A DNA stretch of 36,890 bases from Clostridiales bacterium (lineage in GTDB: Bacteria; Bacillota; Clostridia; Christensenellales; JAISNN01), in contig JAISRB010000096.1 of assembly GCA_031273825.1 (NCBI GenBank), positions 1-36,890 of the forward strand, written 5' to 3'. Below the pieces are notes generated by a model. That model was not told the DNA's origin. It saw only the letters and a program-made list of their open reading frames with translations, and searched no databases. Below are positions 19,401 through 28,691 of this stretch, in pieces. The position numbers were made by a program, and so were the translations under genes. Positions within the stretch are counted from its first letter, which is position 1, and each line of letters opens with the position of its first letter.

Positions 19401-21307
19401 GCGGTCGCCACGCTCGGATTTTTGTTGATATTAAACTGCACGCCCGCGGAGCCGTTGAGCACGGTGTGCAAAAGACTCGAATTGTCTATCTTTGCGATAG
19501 TGCAAACGTCGTCGAGAATCAGCTTCATGCGCACGTTTTCTATTTCGTCGAGGACGGTTCCCGCGAGGGCGTTGGCCTCGATTATGCCGCCGAGAGAAAG
19601 CCCCCCGAGCGCGCCCGCGTTCAGAACCGATTCAAGCGCGTCTAAGGCCTGCCCGTCTAAGCGTATTCCCAAAACCGAAAGTATGTCGGTCGCCGTCAAG
19701 CCGCTTACGCCTAAGCCCGACGTTATCAAAGACGTTAAGTCGGACAGCTCCGCGCCCGGGCTTTCCGCCGCCTTAAGAGCCGCGTCGGCAAAGACGAGAA
19801 GCGTCTGCGCCGACTTGTTGGCCGCGCTTAAGTCGGAGGTATACATGCCGGTCAGAGCCGGCAGTATGAGGTCGGCTATCTTGACGTCTGCGACGGGCAG
19901 ACGATAAAGCTCCTCGGCGGTCTTTACCTTGTCGCCCACCGTTATAATCATGCCGCCCATAGAGCCGATCGGCATTTCTATGTTGTTGGCAAACAGCGCG
20001 AGCTTGACTATATCGGCCGACAAAAGGTCGCCGGCCTGCGCCCCCGCGTAGTCTAAAAAGGCCTCGAGTCCGTTATAAAAATATCTCTTGTTTTGGCTTC
20101 TCACGTCGGCTCTCGACAGATAAAGCCCCAAAAACCTCGCGCTTTCCTTTATCGAATCGTCAATCGCCGGAATATCCGCGGCTACAACGCCGCGGATTTC
20201 CTCCGCCGCCGCCGATATCAGGTCAAGCGCGTCGGTTATGCCGGGCTTGTAGCTTTCGATTTCCGCGGCCGCCGCAATAATAGTTGTCTCCGCCGCGTCT
20301 ATCGCGGCTAAGAGTATTGCCTCGACGGTTTCAAGCGTATCCGCGTTGCCCGGCAAAATCTCGTTTGCCAAAACCCCAAAAAGAACGCCGACCGAAGCTC
20401 TTACGCCGTTTAGCTCATTCGCGATATAGGCGGCTCTTTCGTTAAGGTTGACGGAGACAAGCTTGTCGTTTAAGCCCTTGACGGTCGTTATCAGCTCGTC
20501 TAAGGCGTCCTGCGCCGCTTGCAAAACCGCCGCCGCGTTTGCCTCCGCCGTGCCGTCGACAACGTCCTCTATCGCCGCCAAAAGTCCGTCGTATACGCCG
20601 TCAAAAAGCGCGTCGTAGTCGATTATCTGCGACAACACCGCCTTCAAAAGCTTTCCGTTGTTGACGTTAAGAAAATACATGCTTTCGACAAGCCCCGTCA
20701 CGTCTACCGACGAAACGCCCTCGACGGTCTCCAATTTTTTTGCTATTTCTCTCAAATATTCGGACGACTGTCCGATAGTCTTGCCCTCCTGATAGATTGA
20801 CAGCTTCATAACGGGGAGCATAGACGGACTGACCGTCATGACGACGGGGTCGAGTATGGTATTCAAAAGGTCGGTCATTTGGCTGTAATCGCCGAGCGCG
20901 TCGCCGCCGCTTGTCGCGTTTGCCGCCGTATCCATAAGCCCCGCGCCGAAGTTTATCGTCTTGAAGGTCTTTATCTTTTCGTTGACGTCTATTATCGCCG
21001 AATCGACGTTTGTTCCGGTTTTTAGCTCGATGATAATCAGCGAAATCATAGGGTAAGATTCCGTCGTAATGTTTTTTACGTTATTTGCGGTGGCGAGAGC
21101 CTGTTCTAAGGGCAGCGTCACCTTTTCCTCTACGGCTACGGGAGATTCGCCGCCGGGATAAACCGTGGCGACGACGATATAAGGCAGATTGATTTCCGGA
21201 AACAGGTCTATTCCCGTATTGGTAAAAGACAAAAAGCCCAAAATAGCCGTCAAAATAAAGGCGACTATTATCATATGCGGTCTTTTTACACTGAGTTTAG
21301 CAAACAT
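16496..21307 (-). CDS. Efflux RND transporter permease (AcrB/HAE1-like), 1603 aa with a large porter-domain insertion
   Basis: MFAKLSVKRPHMIIVAFILTAILGFLSFTNTGIDLFPEINLPYIVVATVYPGGESPVAVEEKVTLPLE; two TM bundles (SMAGLALGVGMLVDNSIIVMENI; LRPILMTAMTTIMSL). Overlaps surE by 4 nt (ATGA). Confidence 0.92.
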   Translation of the reverse strand: MFAKLSVKRPHMIIVAFILTAILGFLSFTNTGIDLFPEINLPYIVVATVYPGGESPVAVEEKVTLPLEQALATANNVKNITTESYPMISLIIIELKTGTNVDSAIIDVNEKIKTFKTINFGAGLMDTAANATSGGDALGDYSQMTDLLNTILDPVVMTVSPSMLPVMKLSIYQEGKTIGQSSEYLREIAKKLETVEGVSSVDVTGLVESMYFLNVNNGKLLKAVLSQIIDYDALFDGVYDGLLAAIEDVVDGTAEANAAAVLQAAQDALDELITTVKGLNDKLVSVNLNERAAYIANELNGVRASVGVLFGVLANEILPGNADTLETVEAILLAAIDAAETTIIAAAAEIESYKPGITDALDLISAAAEEIRGVVAADIPAIDDSIKESARFLGLYLSRADVRSQNKRYFYNGLEAFLDYAGAQAGDLLSADIVKLALFANNIEMPIGSMGGMIITVGDKVKTAEELYRLPVADVKIADLILPALTGMYTSDLSAANKSAQTLLVFADAALKAAESPGAELSDLTSLITSGLGVSGLTATDILSVLGIRLDGQALDALESVLNAGALGGLSLGGIIEANALAGTVLDEIENVRMKLILDDVCTIAKIDNSSLLHTVLNGSAGVQFNINKNPSVATADVSTGVRAKIDEITAADPTLKYTVLDDQGTYIRLVVNTVLSNLISGGLLAVLVLFLFLKKFGPTIVVGMSIVLSLVLAFVFMGVFKINLNVASMAGLALGVGMLVDNSIIVMENIFSMKLRGKNIFEAAIQGATQVSEAVIASTITTVAVFIPLFFTEGIASDIMRDLALTLSFSIISSMIVAMTFVPMAATTFIKNSDQVSKLQLRAIERFDRFTANVKGRSKWVKTAAAPVVLAGKLLIKETSERDGRTFNIIKKAYVKALNGCLKRKFIPLTIAGVLFLMALGSAFLMEMQVLPDLDMNTVNLSVSLDDEALLDRGIDKNDLLQDLIYIADTEISKYRDSGVVTDSGISSSTGFKIMGSSMSEMSGGMINTDGMFGGTMLGGAASSGDLECALLLSPRKERKKQSAQVVADEITRGILEAQYQKRDGGVASASYKVSELATISASYNSLVEMASFDSDSLQLNVYGANEADIEREAAKITAALRAGGIKGLASVENVMENPTLEYRLIIDKQAANQKTGGYTATALLSLLNRFSSPSADASVSLYDNSGDRYTYDVTIYPATMSVKKWYRTNESKYKYIYEEDVLRQDAQGRDVVVNEYYTYDALGIKWELQKITDASGVRFDYIDETTGKTYGISLRPSSNIIYYSTGYRDPIESANDLLYYQLPYENPVTGETGTIALHEILSDECLEKDGDGNLIGIKKVPAYTKITKDGGKRYGHITIYMTDGASANSVKAAVNKALKSYYESNAMTDGVTYGFSTSTALVDDVFSTLLFVLVIGIIFIYLVMVAQFRSLKDPLIVMVTIPLAFTGSIFLLLVSGMSINLMSIMAFIVLAGVVVNNGIVFIDHVNRLINEGAELKDAILKTAADRLRPILMTAMTTIMSLTIMALDGSEAASILRPLGVASIGGLTYATFLTLIVVPTLIAIFKKHDKNPGKGRFFKRIRLFGDNYEYFNKLEREKKSEI

Positions 21308-21353
21308 AATATGTCTTAACTCCTTTGGTGGCTGACACCCTGTTCCGACGCGG

Positions 21354-22169
21354 TTATTCTATGACCGCAAATTCCTCTCCCGCCAAAAAGTCGGGGTTTT
21401 CCGATTCCGCAAGCTGTCTTTCAAGCTCCGCGCCGAGCGCGGCGGCCTCTATGGCTTTCCGCCTCTTTGACGTCTTTGCGTCGGACTCTACGGACGGCGG
21501 TTTATCGTCGGGGTTTTCTCCCGTCTCCGCGTCCAACGCCTCCGAAACGGCGGCGGCTATTTGCCGCTCGGCCCCGTCGGCCTCGCTTGCCTCGCCGCCG
21601 CGGTCGCGGTAGAGCGATTCTGACGTCTTGTTAAAGCCGCCCTCGATAAACCTGACGCGCTCCATGACCTCCTTAAAATGCGGGAGGTCGGATATTTCGG
21701 ACAGCGAAAACTTCTTTAAAAAGTCGTCGGTCGTCGCAAAAAGCGTCGGCCTGCCGACCGCGTCCTTTGTGCCGCAAGGCTCTATCAGATTTAGCTTTTG
21801 CAAAAGCGCGACGGCGTATTCCGAGCTTACGCCCCTAAGCTCCTCTATGTCGAGGCGCGTCACGGGCTGCTTGTAGGCTATTATGGCAAGCACCTCTAAC
21901 AGCGTCTTTGACAGCTCCTTTTCCTTTATCTGCGTCAAAACGTCGGACACGATTTCACCGTAAGCGGAATTTGACGCGAACTGAACCTTGTCGTTGTATG
22001 TAACAAGCCTTACGCCCGACGCGCCGCCGTATTTTTGTTTAAGCTCGTCGATAGCCGCGTTGATTTCCTTCATATCCGCGTCTATCAGCTTTTCCTTGAC
22101 GTCCTTTTTTGATATGCCGTTTCCTGCAGAAAAGATGACGGCCTCGATTATTTGCGTTAAGTTTTCCAT
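21354..22169 (-). CDS. scpB: Segregation and condensation protein B
   Basis: IIEAVIFSAGNGISKKDV, LLEVLAIIAYKQPVTRLDIEELRGV, GRPTLFATTDDFLKKFSL. Confidence 0.92.
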   Translation of the reverse strand: MENLTQIIEAVIFSAGNGISKKDVKEKLIDADMKEINAAIDELKQKYGGASGVRLVTYNDKVQFASNSAYGEIVSDVLTQIKEKELSKTLLEVLAIIAYKQPVTRLDIEELRGVSSEYAVALLQKLNLIEPCGTKDAVGRPTLFATTDDFLKKFSLSEISDLPHFKEVMERVRFIEGGFNKTSESLYRDRGGEASEADGAERQIAAAVSEALDAETGENPDDKPPSVESDAKTSKRRKAIEAAALGAELERQLAESENPDFLAGEEFAVIE

Positions 22170-22224
22170 GCGTTTCCCCGTTTTTTTAGTTATTGCGCCG
22201 CTATTTGACCGGCTTTGCCGTATT

Positions 22225-23076
22225 TTATATTATAATTTCCTCTTCCGCCGACCCGTCGGCCATAGCGTCTATAGGCATGTCGCGCAAAAGCTCGGTCTCG
22301 GCTATGTCGTTTATGTTTTCCGCGGCCGTCAGAAATATATCGGAATAGTATTCCTCCTGCTCCGCCGTCGCAAGCTGTTTTTTTAGTAATTCGAGAATAG
22401 CCAAAAATACGTTTATTACCTCGATTTTTGAATAGTCGTCGTCAAAAAGCTCAAAAAAGGCTATTTTTTGCCGCTCCTTTAGCAGACCCGTGATAAACAA
22501 GACGCGGTTAGCGACGGTAAAACGCTCTCTGACTATCTTTCGCGTGAGGTTTTCAACGTCGCGCCGCCCCGCCCTGTGGAGCAGTACGGCAAGCGCGGAC
22601 ATCAGCTTTTCTATCGAAAAGTTTTTTATGACGGTCTTGTAGTCGCGCTCGTTATAGTCGGGGCGGCGATAAAACACGTTTGTCAGCTCGCGCGTTTTGA
22701 GCCGCTCGGCGGTCTCCTTAAAAAGCTTAAACTCCTCTAATCTGCGGATAAATTCGTCTTGATCGCTCAATTCGTCGCCGACCTTTTCCTTTTCAAGCTT
22801 AGGCAACAGCTTTTTTGACTTGATTTCCAAAAGCGTCGCCGCCATGTCGATAAAGTCGCTGACATAGTCCAAATCGAGCTTGTCCATGCCGGCGACGTAT
22901 TCTATATATTGATTGGTTATATCGGAAACGAAGATATCCTTGATATCTATTTTTGCTTCCTTGATGAGGGCAAGCAGGAGGTCGAGAGGCCCCTCAAACT
23001 CCACGTTGTTTTTTGCGACCTTAAACGCCATACCGCAAGCGTGAGCGTTAAAATTAAGCGTCTGCTGTTCGTCCAT
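22225..23076 (-). CDS. scpA: Segregation and condensation protein A
   Basis: FEGPLDLLLALIKEAKIDIKDIFVSDITNQYIEYV; DFIDMAATLLEIKSKKLLPK; VINVFLAILELLK. Confidence 0.93.
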   Translation of the reverse strand: MDEQQTLNFNAHACGMAFKVAKNNVEFEGPLDLLLALIKEAKIDIKDIFVSDITNQYIEYVAGMDKLDLDYVSDFIDMAATLLEIKSKKLLPKLEKEKVGDELSDQDEFIRRLEEFKLFKETAERLKTRELTNVFYRRPDYNERDYKTVIKNFSIEKLMSALAVLLHRAGRRDVENLTRKIVRERFTVANRVLFITGLLKERQKIAFFELFDDDYSKIEVINVFLAILELLKKQLATAEQEEYYSDIFLTAAENINDIAETELLRDMPIDAMADGSAEEEIII

Positions 23077-23155
23077 ATTTGTTCTCCGCCGTATGTCCGG
23101 CCCTTGTCTTTATATTTTGCGATTCTTAAAGAATACCCCGTTTCTCCAAAAAAAC

Positions 23156-23821
23156 TCACATGCCGAGCAGACCTCTCAGCCCCTCGACCGCCGTCGTCAA
23201 TATTCCCGAATATCCTATGACGACCAGCACGACAAGCCCCAGCCATCTCGAATTTCTGTTCATAAATTCCACATATCCGTTGTCGGGCTTGACAACCGCC
23301 TCCAACACCCTAAAGCCGTCGAGCGGGGCTACGGGTATCAAGTTAAACAGCATTATCAAAAGGTTTATATGCACAAAATACAAGCAAAAAATAATCGCGG
23401 CGTAGTATACCCAAAAGCCCGCCGTGCCGACGACCCAAAAAACCGCCGTCAGCTGCAAAAGGTGATAGATTCCGGCAAAAATCAGCGCAAGCGCAAGGTT
23501 TGCCGCCACGCCCGCAAGCGAGGTGGTGATAACGCCTTTTTTTATATCCTTAAAGTTGTAAGGATTGATAGGAACGGGCTTTGCCCAGCCTATACCCACG
23601 ACCAAAAGAAATATCGTCCCCAATAGGTCGAGATGAGCCGACGGGTTAGGCGTAAGCCTGCCCGCGCGTTTTGCCGTGTCGTCGCCGTTCCACAAGGCGG
23701 CGTAGCCGTGCGCTATTTCGTGAGCTATCAACGCCGTAAAGACCGCGGCGATGCAAGCCGCAATCGTGATAGCCGCCTCGCCTACCGAGTTATACCTTCC
23801 CCCGATTAAATCAAAAATCAT
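23156..23821 (-). CDS. Site-2 protease family (M50) membrane metalloprotease
   Basis: FTALIAHEIAHGYAALWNGDDTAKRAGRLTPNPSAHLDLLGT (HExxH) and LFNLIPVAPLDGFRV. Confidence 0.9.
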   Translation of the reverse strand: MIFDLIGGRYNSVGEAAITIAACIAAVFTALIAHEIAHGYAALWNGDDTAKRAGRLTPNPSAHLDLLGTIFLLVVGIGWAKPVPINPYNFKDIKKGVITTSLAGVAANLALALIFAGIYHLLQLTAVFWVVGTAGFWVYYAAIIFCLYFVHINLLIMLFNLIPVAPLDGFRVLEAVVKPDNGYVEFMNRNSRWLGLVVLVVIGYSGILTTAVEGLRGLLGM

Positions 23822-23892
23822 GCCGTTTACCCTCTTGTCCCCAAAAAAGAGCGCGCGCGGTGATTATATGACGCGCTTTTTTAGGTTTTATA

Positions 23893-23922
23893 ATTATACC
23901 ATAGATTTCGGTCATTATGCAA
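23893..23922 (-). promoter_or_regulatory. Promoter for the M50-scpA-scpB-RND-surE-... operon
   Basis: Reverse strand TTGCAT-N18-TATAAT upstream of the gene starting at 23821. Confidence 0.5.
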
Positions 23923-23987
23923 CCTTATTACCGCTGTTTAAGCATTTAGGTTTGTTTGCAGTAGTTAGTGGTCGGTGATCACTATCT

Positions 23988-25178
23988 CTAAAACTCCATC
24001 AACGCTATAGTTTTCCCCGAAAAATCCAGATAATAGCCGCTCTTAGGCAATATTCTGCCCTTTTCGTAGTCGGTGGTGACGATTTGCGCCATGCTCGCCA
24101 AGGCCTCGTCGCGGACGGACGGCTGGTCTTTTAAGTCGGCGTCGGCGCGCGTTCTGACTATATAACCGGCTCTTACAAGCCCGTCTATGCCGCGCTTTGA
24201 CGGAATGTTATAGAGCACGTGCGACGCGTAAGGAAGATATTTTTCCGCTATGCGGCCGTCGCCGTCGGCGTAAACCGACGGAAACATGACGCGCCCGTTA
24301 AAAGAGCCGTCAAGCCCGATATATTTGTCCGTCAAATCGTCGTTATAGTGAAGCAAAAACATAAACTTGCCCTGCGCCGCGCTAAGCGTCGGCCAGTTAT
24401 CCGCGGCAAGCGCGGCTTGCATGTCTGCGTATCCGCCTATTATGTCTGACGGCGTTATCAGGCTTTGCCGCCCTAAGCCGCTCAAAATAGCGTCGTCAAG
24501 CCGCCTAAGCAGGCTTTCGTCAAACTTGTCGGCAAAGGGCGCGAGAAAGAGCGACTCGTCCTTGCATTCCAAAAGCACGGTTATAGGCGCGTGACCGGGA
24601 TTGTTTGCCGACCAAAGCTTCAATTCCTTTAGGGCGAGGCCGAAGTCGGGCGCGGTCGAGCCGTAGTCTATGTTTGAAATGTGGTATACGCCGAGCTTGC
24701 CGCCGCTTGAATGAATATCGAGTTCAAAGCTTCTGACGCCGTCGTTTAGCTGCGCCGTCAGCGTGTCGTGCTCATAGACGAGACCGTTATACCACTCCCT
24801 TGACAAAACCATGCCGGCAAAAAAATCGACGTAACCCGTCAGCCGCTTGCGGTAGCTGTTGTGCGTATTGAGAAAACGCAGGCGGTTTATCTTGGGGTCT
24901 TGCAAGCCGAAGTCAAAATCGGCAAAAGCGTTCTCGTCTACCGGCTCGCCGGGGTCAAGCTCGAGCGCGGCTATTCTTTGCCTTTGAATTTCCGCGTCGG
25001 CTTTCATGACGCTATGCGCCAGGCCTACGCCGAAGCCCGCGACGACGACCGCGGCGACAAAAATCACCGTGAACGCAAGCGACGCGACGGTAATTACCTT
25101 GCGAAAACCGCTCTTTTCGGAAAAACTTTCACTTTTTTTGTTTTTTGGATAAATCTTTGTTATTTTTTTAACGTTCAT
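23988..25178 (-). CDS. Membrane-anchored Ca2+-dependent PI-PLC-C1-like phosphodiesterase
   Basis: RFLNTHNSYRKR, HDTLTAQLNDGVRSFELDIHSSGGKLGVYH, ITVLLECKD. N-terminal TM. Start MNVKKITK at 25178 (SD GGAGG) preferred over the track start at 25238. Confidence 0.75.
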   Translation of the reverse strand: MNVKKITKIYPKNKKSESFSEKSGFRKVITVASLAFTVIFVAAVVVAGFGVGLAHSVMKADAEIQRQRIAALELDPGEPVDENAFADFDFGLQDPKINRLRFLNTHNSYRKRLTGYVDFFAGMVLSREWYNGLVYEHDTLTAQLNDGVRSFELDIHSSGGKLGVYHISNIDYGSTAPDFGLALKELKLWSANNPGHAPITVLLECKDESLFLAPFADKFDESLLRRLDDAILSGLGRQSLITPSDIIGGYADMQAALAADNWPTLSAAQGKFMFLLHYNDDLTDKYIGLDGSFNGRVMFPSVYADGDGRIAEKYLPYASHVLYNIPSKRGIDGLVRAGYIVRTRADADLKDQPSVRDEALASMAQIVTTDYEKGRILPKSGYYLDFSGKTIALMEF

Positions 25179-25363
25179 CTGTTGACTTAGCCTCCGTTTT
25201 GTAGTATAATATAATCGTACCTTGATAATCGACGTCACGTTTTGCGGTTGCTTGGTACATTTTAATTTGCGTTTTTCACTTATTTACCCCTTATCTATTT
25301 TTTTTGGCGGAAAGATTCGATTTTTTATCGGGTCTTTTTGTCATATAAGGGGGCTTATATCCG

Positions 25364-26320
25364 TCAAAAAAAGCCGTCGACTATATCGCGTATTTCCTTT
25401 GCGCTTGCCGCCGCCATGACGGCGTCCTTGACGGCGCGGGCATTTTTCATGCCCTTAGAATACGCCGCTATGTGTTTTTTGATATTGTTGACGGCGACGC
25501 GTTCGTCACAGTATTCGAGCAAAATTTCAAAATGCAGGGTTATGTCGGCTCTTTTTGACGGCGGCGGCTCCGTCGAATTTGCGCCGCCGTCCTCCGCCTC
25601 CGTCCTTCGGCAAATGTCGCTAAAAATATAGGGGTTGCCGACGGCGGCTCTGCCTATCATGACAAAATCGCAATTTGTCGTCTCGCGCATTCTCCGATAA
25701 TCATCGTAGCCCTTGACGTCGCCGTTGCCCGCGACGGGAATGCCGACGGCGGCTTTGACCTCCTTGATGACGTTGATATCGGCCGCGCCGCCGTAATATT
25801 GCTCTCTAAGCCTCGCGTGAACGGCGACGGCGTGCGCCCCCGCGGCCTCTATTGCCGCCGCGTTTTCGACGGCGTTTACCTTGTCGTAGCCCGAGCGGAT
25901 TTTTACCGTAACGGTCTTTTCGGGCGCGCCGCGCCTTATCGCCGAAATTATATCCTTTATCAGTTCTCCGTCCTTTAGCAAGGCGGAGCCCTCGCCGTTC
26001 TTTACTATTTTGGGAACGGGACAACCCATATTTACGTCTATGATATCAAATTTTTTGAGATAAGGGCTTTGGACGGCCTTATAAAATATCTCCGGCTCTC
26101 TCCCGAAAAGCTGAACGGCGCAGGGGCTTTCGATAGCCGTGGTATATAGCAGCTCCTTTGTCTTTTTTGCGTCGTAGACAAGCCCCTTGACGCTGACCAT
26201 CTCCGAAAAGGTCAGCCCCGCCCCGTGTCTGACGGCGATATGCCTAAAGCCCGCGTCGGTATACCCCGCCATCGGCGCGAGCATTAGTCTGTTTTTTATG
26301 TCTACCCCGCCAAGCTTCAC
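25364..26320 (-). CDS. dusB: tRNA-dihydrouridine synthase
   Basis: IKNRLMLAPMAGYTDAGFRHIAVRHGAGLTFSEMVS; IDVNMGCPVPKIVKNGEGSALL. Start reassigned to GTG at 26320 (SD AAGGAG), overlapping the mazG stop (GTGA). Confidence 0.9.
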   Translation of the reverse strand: MKLGGVDIKNRLMLAPMAGYTDAGFRHIAVRHGAGLTFSEMVSVKGLVYDAKKTKELLYTTAIESPCAVQLFGREPEIFYKAVQSPYLKKFDIIDVNMGCPVPKIVKNGEGSALLKDGELIKDIISAIRRGAPEKTVTVKIRSGYDKVNAVENAAAIEAAGAHAVAVHARLREQYYGGAADINVIKEVKAAVGIPVAGNGDVKGYDDYRRMRETTNCDFVMIGRAAVGNPYIFSDICRRTEAEDGGANSTEPPPSKRADITLHFEILLEYCDERVAVNNIKKHIAAYSKGMKNARAVKDAVMAAASAKEIRDIVDGFF

Positions 26321-27741
26321 GGCGTTTCGTCTCCTTTTTGACCTCTTTCTCTTGCGGCAAAACGGTTTATAAAGGCGTTTACCGCGTCTCTCAACGCCGT
26401 TTCCGGCTCTACGCCGCGCGCCGCGAGACATTCGGCGGTATCGAGCAAAATTTCACCGCCGATTACGCCGCGCCCCTCCGCGTCCGCCGTATCTATCGTC
26501 CTTATTTTTTGAGATATACGCGCCGCATAGTCCTCAAGCGGCGAATCGGCGTTTTTTTCTCCGGCTTTCGCGGCCTTAAACGCCGTCTTTAACACCTTTT
26601 CGGCTCTCAAAAGCGCGGGGAAGCTTTCGGGAACGCTATTCATCTTGTCGGTCAAATCCTTATATTTCTTTTCCCTTGTCTTGGCCTTATCCCACACCGA
26701 CAGAGCCTCTCTCTCGTCGGCGGCCTTGTCGTCGCCGAATATGTGGGTGTGACGCGTTATCAGCTTGACGCACAGCGCGTTGATGACGTCGCGCAGACTA
26801 AATTCGTTGTCGTCCTCGGCTATTACGGCGTGAAAAACCGCCTGCAAAAGCACGTCGCCGCTCTCCTCAAGCATCATGTCTATGTCGTCCTTGTCTATGG
26901 CGTCGGCAAGCTCGTAGGCCTCCTCAATGACGTTTATGCGCAGGCTTTTGTGCGTTTGGGCTATATCCCACTTGCAGCCGTCCTTTCCTCTCAGCCGTTT
27001 CATAATAGCGTAAAGATCCGACATGTCGTGAACTATATTGTCAAGCATATCCGACGGCGGAATTATCAGCGTCGTCCGATAGTCATAAAAAGCTTTTTTT
27101 TGTCCGTCAAGCTCAAAAAGCGTCGTTTCAAGCGTCCTTCCGCCCGAATGCAAAATCAAAACCCTTACGTCGCCGTAAATATCCGACAGCCTTAGCTTTA
27201 AGTCGGAGGCGGTATATTTGTCGTCGATATCCCCGACCGCGAGGCAAAACCGCTTGTCGGGAAAAAAGCACTCCGTGCCGATAAGCTCCTGCGCGCTTAC
27301 GGCGCATACGCCGAAGCCGCCAAAAAAAGCCGCGCCGCTATCGCCGCCCTTTTGTCTCCTTGCCGCGCCGCTCTTGACAAGCTCTGCCGCCGCGTAGGCC
27401 GACGCGGACACGCCGGGAATTATATCCGCGCCGCGTCTTATCAGCTCGGCCGCCGTCAGATCGTCGTAGCCCGCGCCGCCGACGACAAAAACGGCGTTTT
27501 TTGCCGTTTCGGCTTTTTTTGTCACAAAGTCTACGACCGAGGCGTTAAGCTCGTCAAAATTTGCGGCGGACTCATAAAGCCCGTCGAGGGCGACAAAGTC
27601 CGCGCCGCTTTTTTTGACAAAGCCGGCGCAGTCGAGTTTTTTTGACTTCAATATGACGCAATCGGAAGCCACGACGGCCTTGACCGCCGCTTGGGTCATG
27701 TCGCCGTCGCGATAGCCCGCGCCTATTATTTTTAAATTCAT
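26317..27741 (-). CDS. mazG: YabN-like fusion: tetrapyrrole-methylase-like domain plus MazG NTP pyrophosphohydrolase
   Basis: MNLKIIGAGYRDGDMTQAA...; MKRLRGKDGCKWDIAQTHKSLRINVIEEAYELADAIDKDDIDMMLEESGDVLLQAVFHAVIAED. Confidence 0.9.
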   Translation of the reverse strand: MNLKIIGAGYRDGDMTQAAVKAVVASDCVILKSKKLDCAGFVKKSGADFVALDGLYESAANFDELNASVVDFVTKKAETAKNAVFVVGGAGYDDLTAAELIRRGADIIPGVSASAYAAAELVKSGAARRQKGGDSGAAFFGGFGVCAVSAQELIGTECFFPDKRFCLAVGDIDDKYTASDLKLRLSDIYGDVRVLILHSGGRTLETTLFELDGQKKAFYDYRTTLIIPPSDMLDNIVHDMSDLYAIMKRLRGKDGCKWDIAQTHKSLRINVIEEAYELADAIDKDDIDMMLEESGDVLLQAVFHAVIAEDDNEFSLRDVINALCVKLITRHTHIFGDDKAADEREALSVWDKAKTREKKYKDLTDKMNSVPESFPALLRAEKVLKTAFKAAKAGEKNADSPLEDYAARISQKIRTIDTADAEGRGVIGGEILLDTAECLAARGVEPETALRDAVNAFINRFAARERGQKGDETP

Positions 27742-27834
27742 AGGGTCGTTTATCCTTTTTTTATCCTTTTTTGTACGCTTATATTTTACTCCTTTATGAC
27801 GATTGTGTCAAGAATAAAATCAGTGGTCACCGCC

Positions 27835-28596
27835 TCACGCCTTTAACGACGAAAACGTCAATTCGACAAGCTTGCCGCACACGCCGGCTTTTTCGACGGT
27901 TTCGGGCGTGATGACGGTTCCTCTGTCTATTATAATTCCGTTTTTGGCGTTGCGTATATCGTCGCCGACGGTTCTGCCGAGCAAAAACGTATAGCCGCTG
28001 ACGACCTTAGCGGGATATTTTGTACGGCACGCGGCGCGGCGGTCTAAAGCCGGCGCGGCGGCCGGCGGGGCTTTAGGCTCCGCGCAGTCCGCGGAATAGA
28101 CAAGCCGCGCGCGCTCTCCGTTTCGCAAGATTAGGCCGCGGTCGGCGGGCTTGCGGTTTTTTTGAGCGGCGGCGCGGGCGACGATTGCGTCCTTTGAGAC
28201 GCTTATTATTTTTTGAATTCCGAACGGGCGGTCATAGACGAGCTTGGTTATGCGGAAGGCCTTGTTGAAGCATATATCGACAAGACAGCCGTACATCAAT
28301 CCGTTCAAATTAAATACGGGCGCGCCGATCGGCGCGTCGATATACTCGCCGCCGTTCGGAAGCCCGATCTCAAGCAAGCCCTTAGTTATCAGCGCGTCGT
28401 TAAAGGACGATATGCAAACGGGGTCGATATAAATTTCGCCGCCGCCGCGGCTTTGTCCCGGCAAGCCGCGAGCCTCGGCCTTAAACGCCGCTAAGCTCTT
28501 TAAATCCGCGGAGACTACGCCGCCCGTAATCACACCCTCGCATACGGCCGTTGTCGAATTAATTATCTTTTTTCCGCATATCTCGTTGAGAAACAT
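27835..28596 (-). CDS. Hypothetical protein, possibly PRC-barrel-like
   Basis: ORF 253 aa; GAPVFNLNGLMYGCLVDICF is reminiscent of PRC-barrel repeats. Confidence 0.5.
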   Translation of the reverse strand: MFLNEICGKKIINSTTAVCEGVITGGVVSADLKSLAAFKAEARGLPGQSRGGGEIYIDPVCISSFNDALITKGLLEIGLPNGGEYIDAPIGAPVFNLNGLMYGCLVDICFNKAFRITKLVYDRPFGIQKIISVSKDAIVARAAAQKNRKPADRGLILRNGERARLVYSADCAEPKAPPAAAPALDRRAACRTKYPAKVVSGYTFLLGRTVGDDIRNAKNGIIIDRGTVITPETVEKAGVCGKLVELTFSSLKA

Positions 28597-28691
28597 AAAA
28601 GTCCTTCTCCCTTTTTTATATATAAAGAATAAACCGGCGTCGCCTTTATATATATTTTATTCGGGAATAAACTCAAAAAGAACCCCTCTCC

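Noticed and set aside
26321-26431. N-terminal extension of DusB (MSRGARRRAGNGVERRGKRLYKPFCRKRKRSKRRRNA)
   Set aside because: It overlaps the mazG coding end; GTG at 26320 with an AAGGAG SD fits the conserved DusB start.
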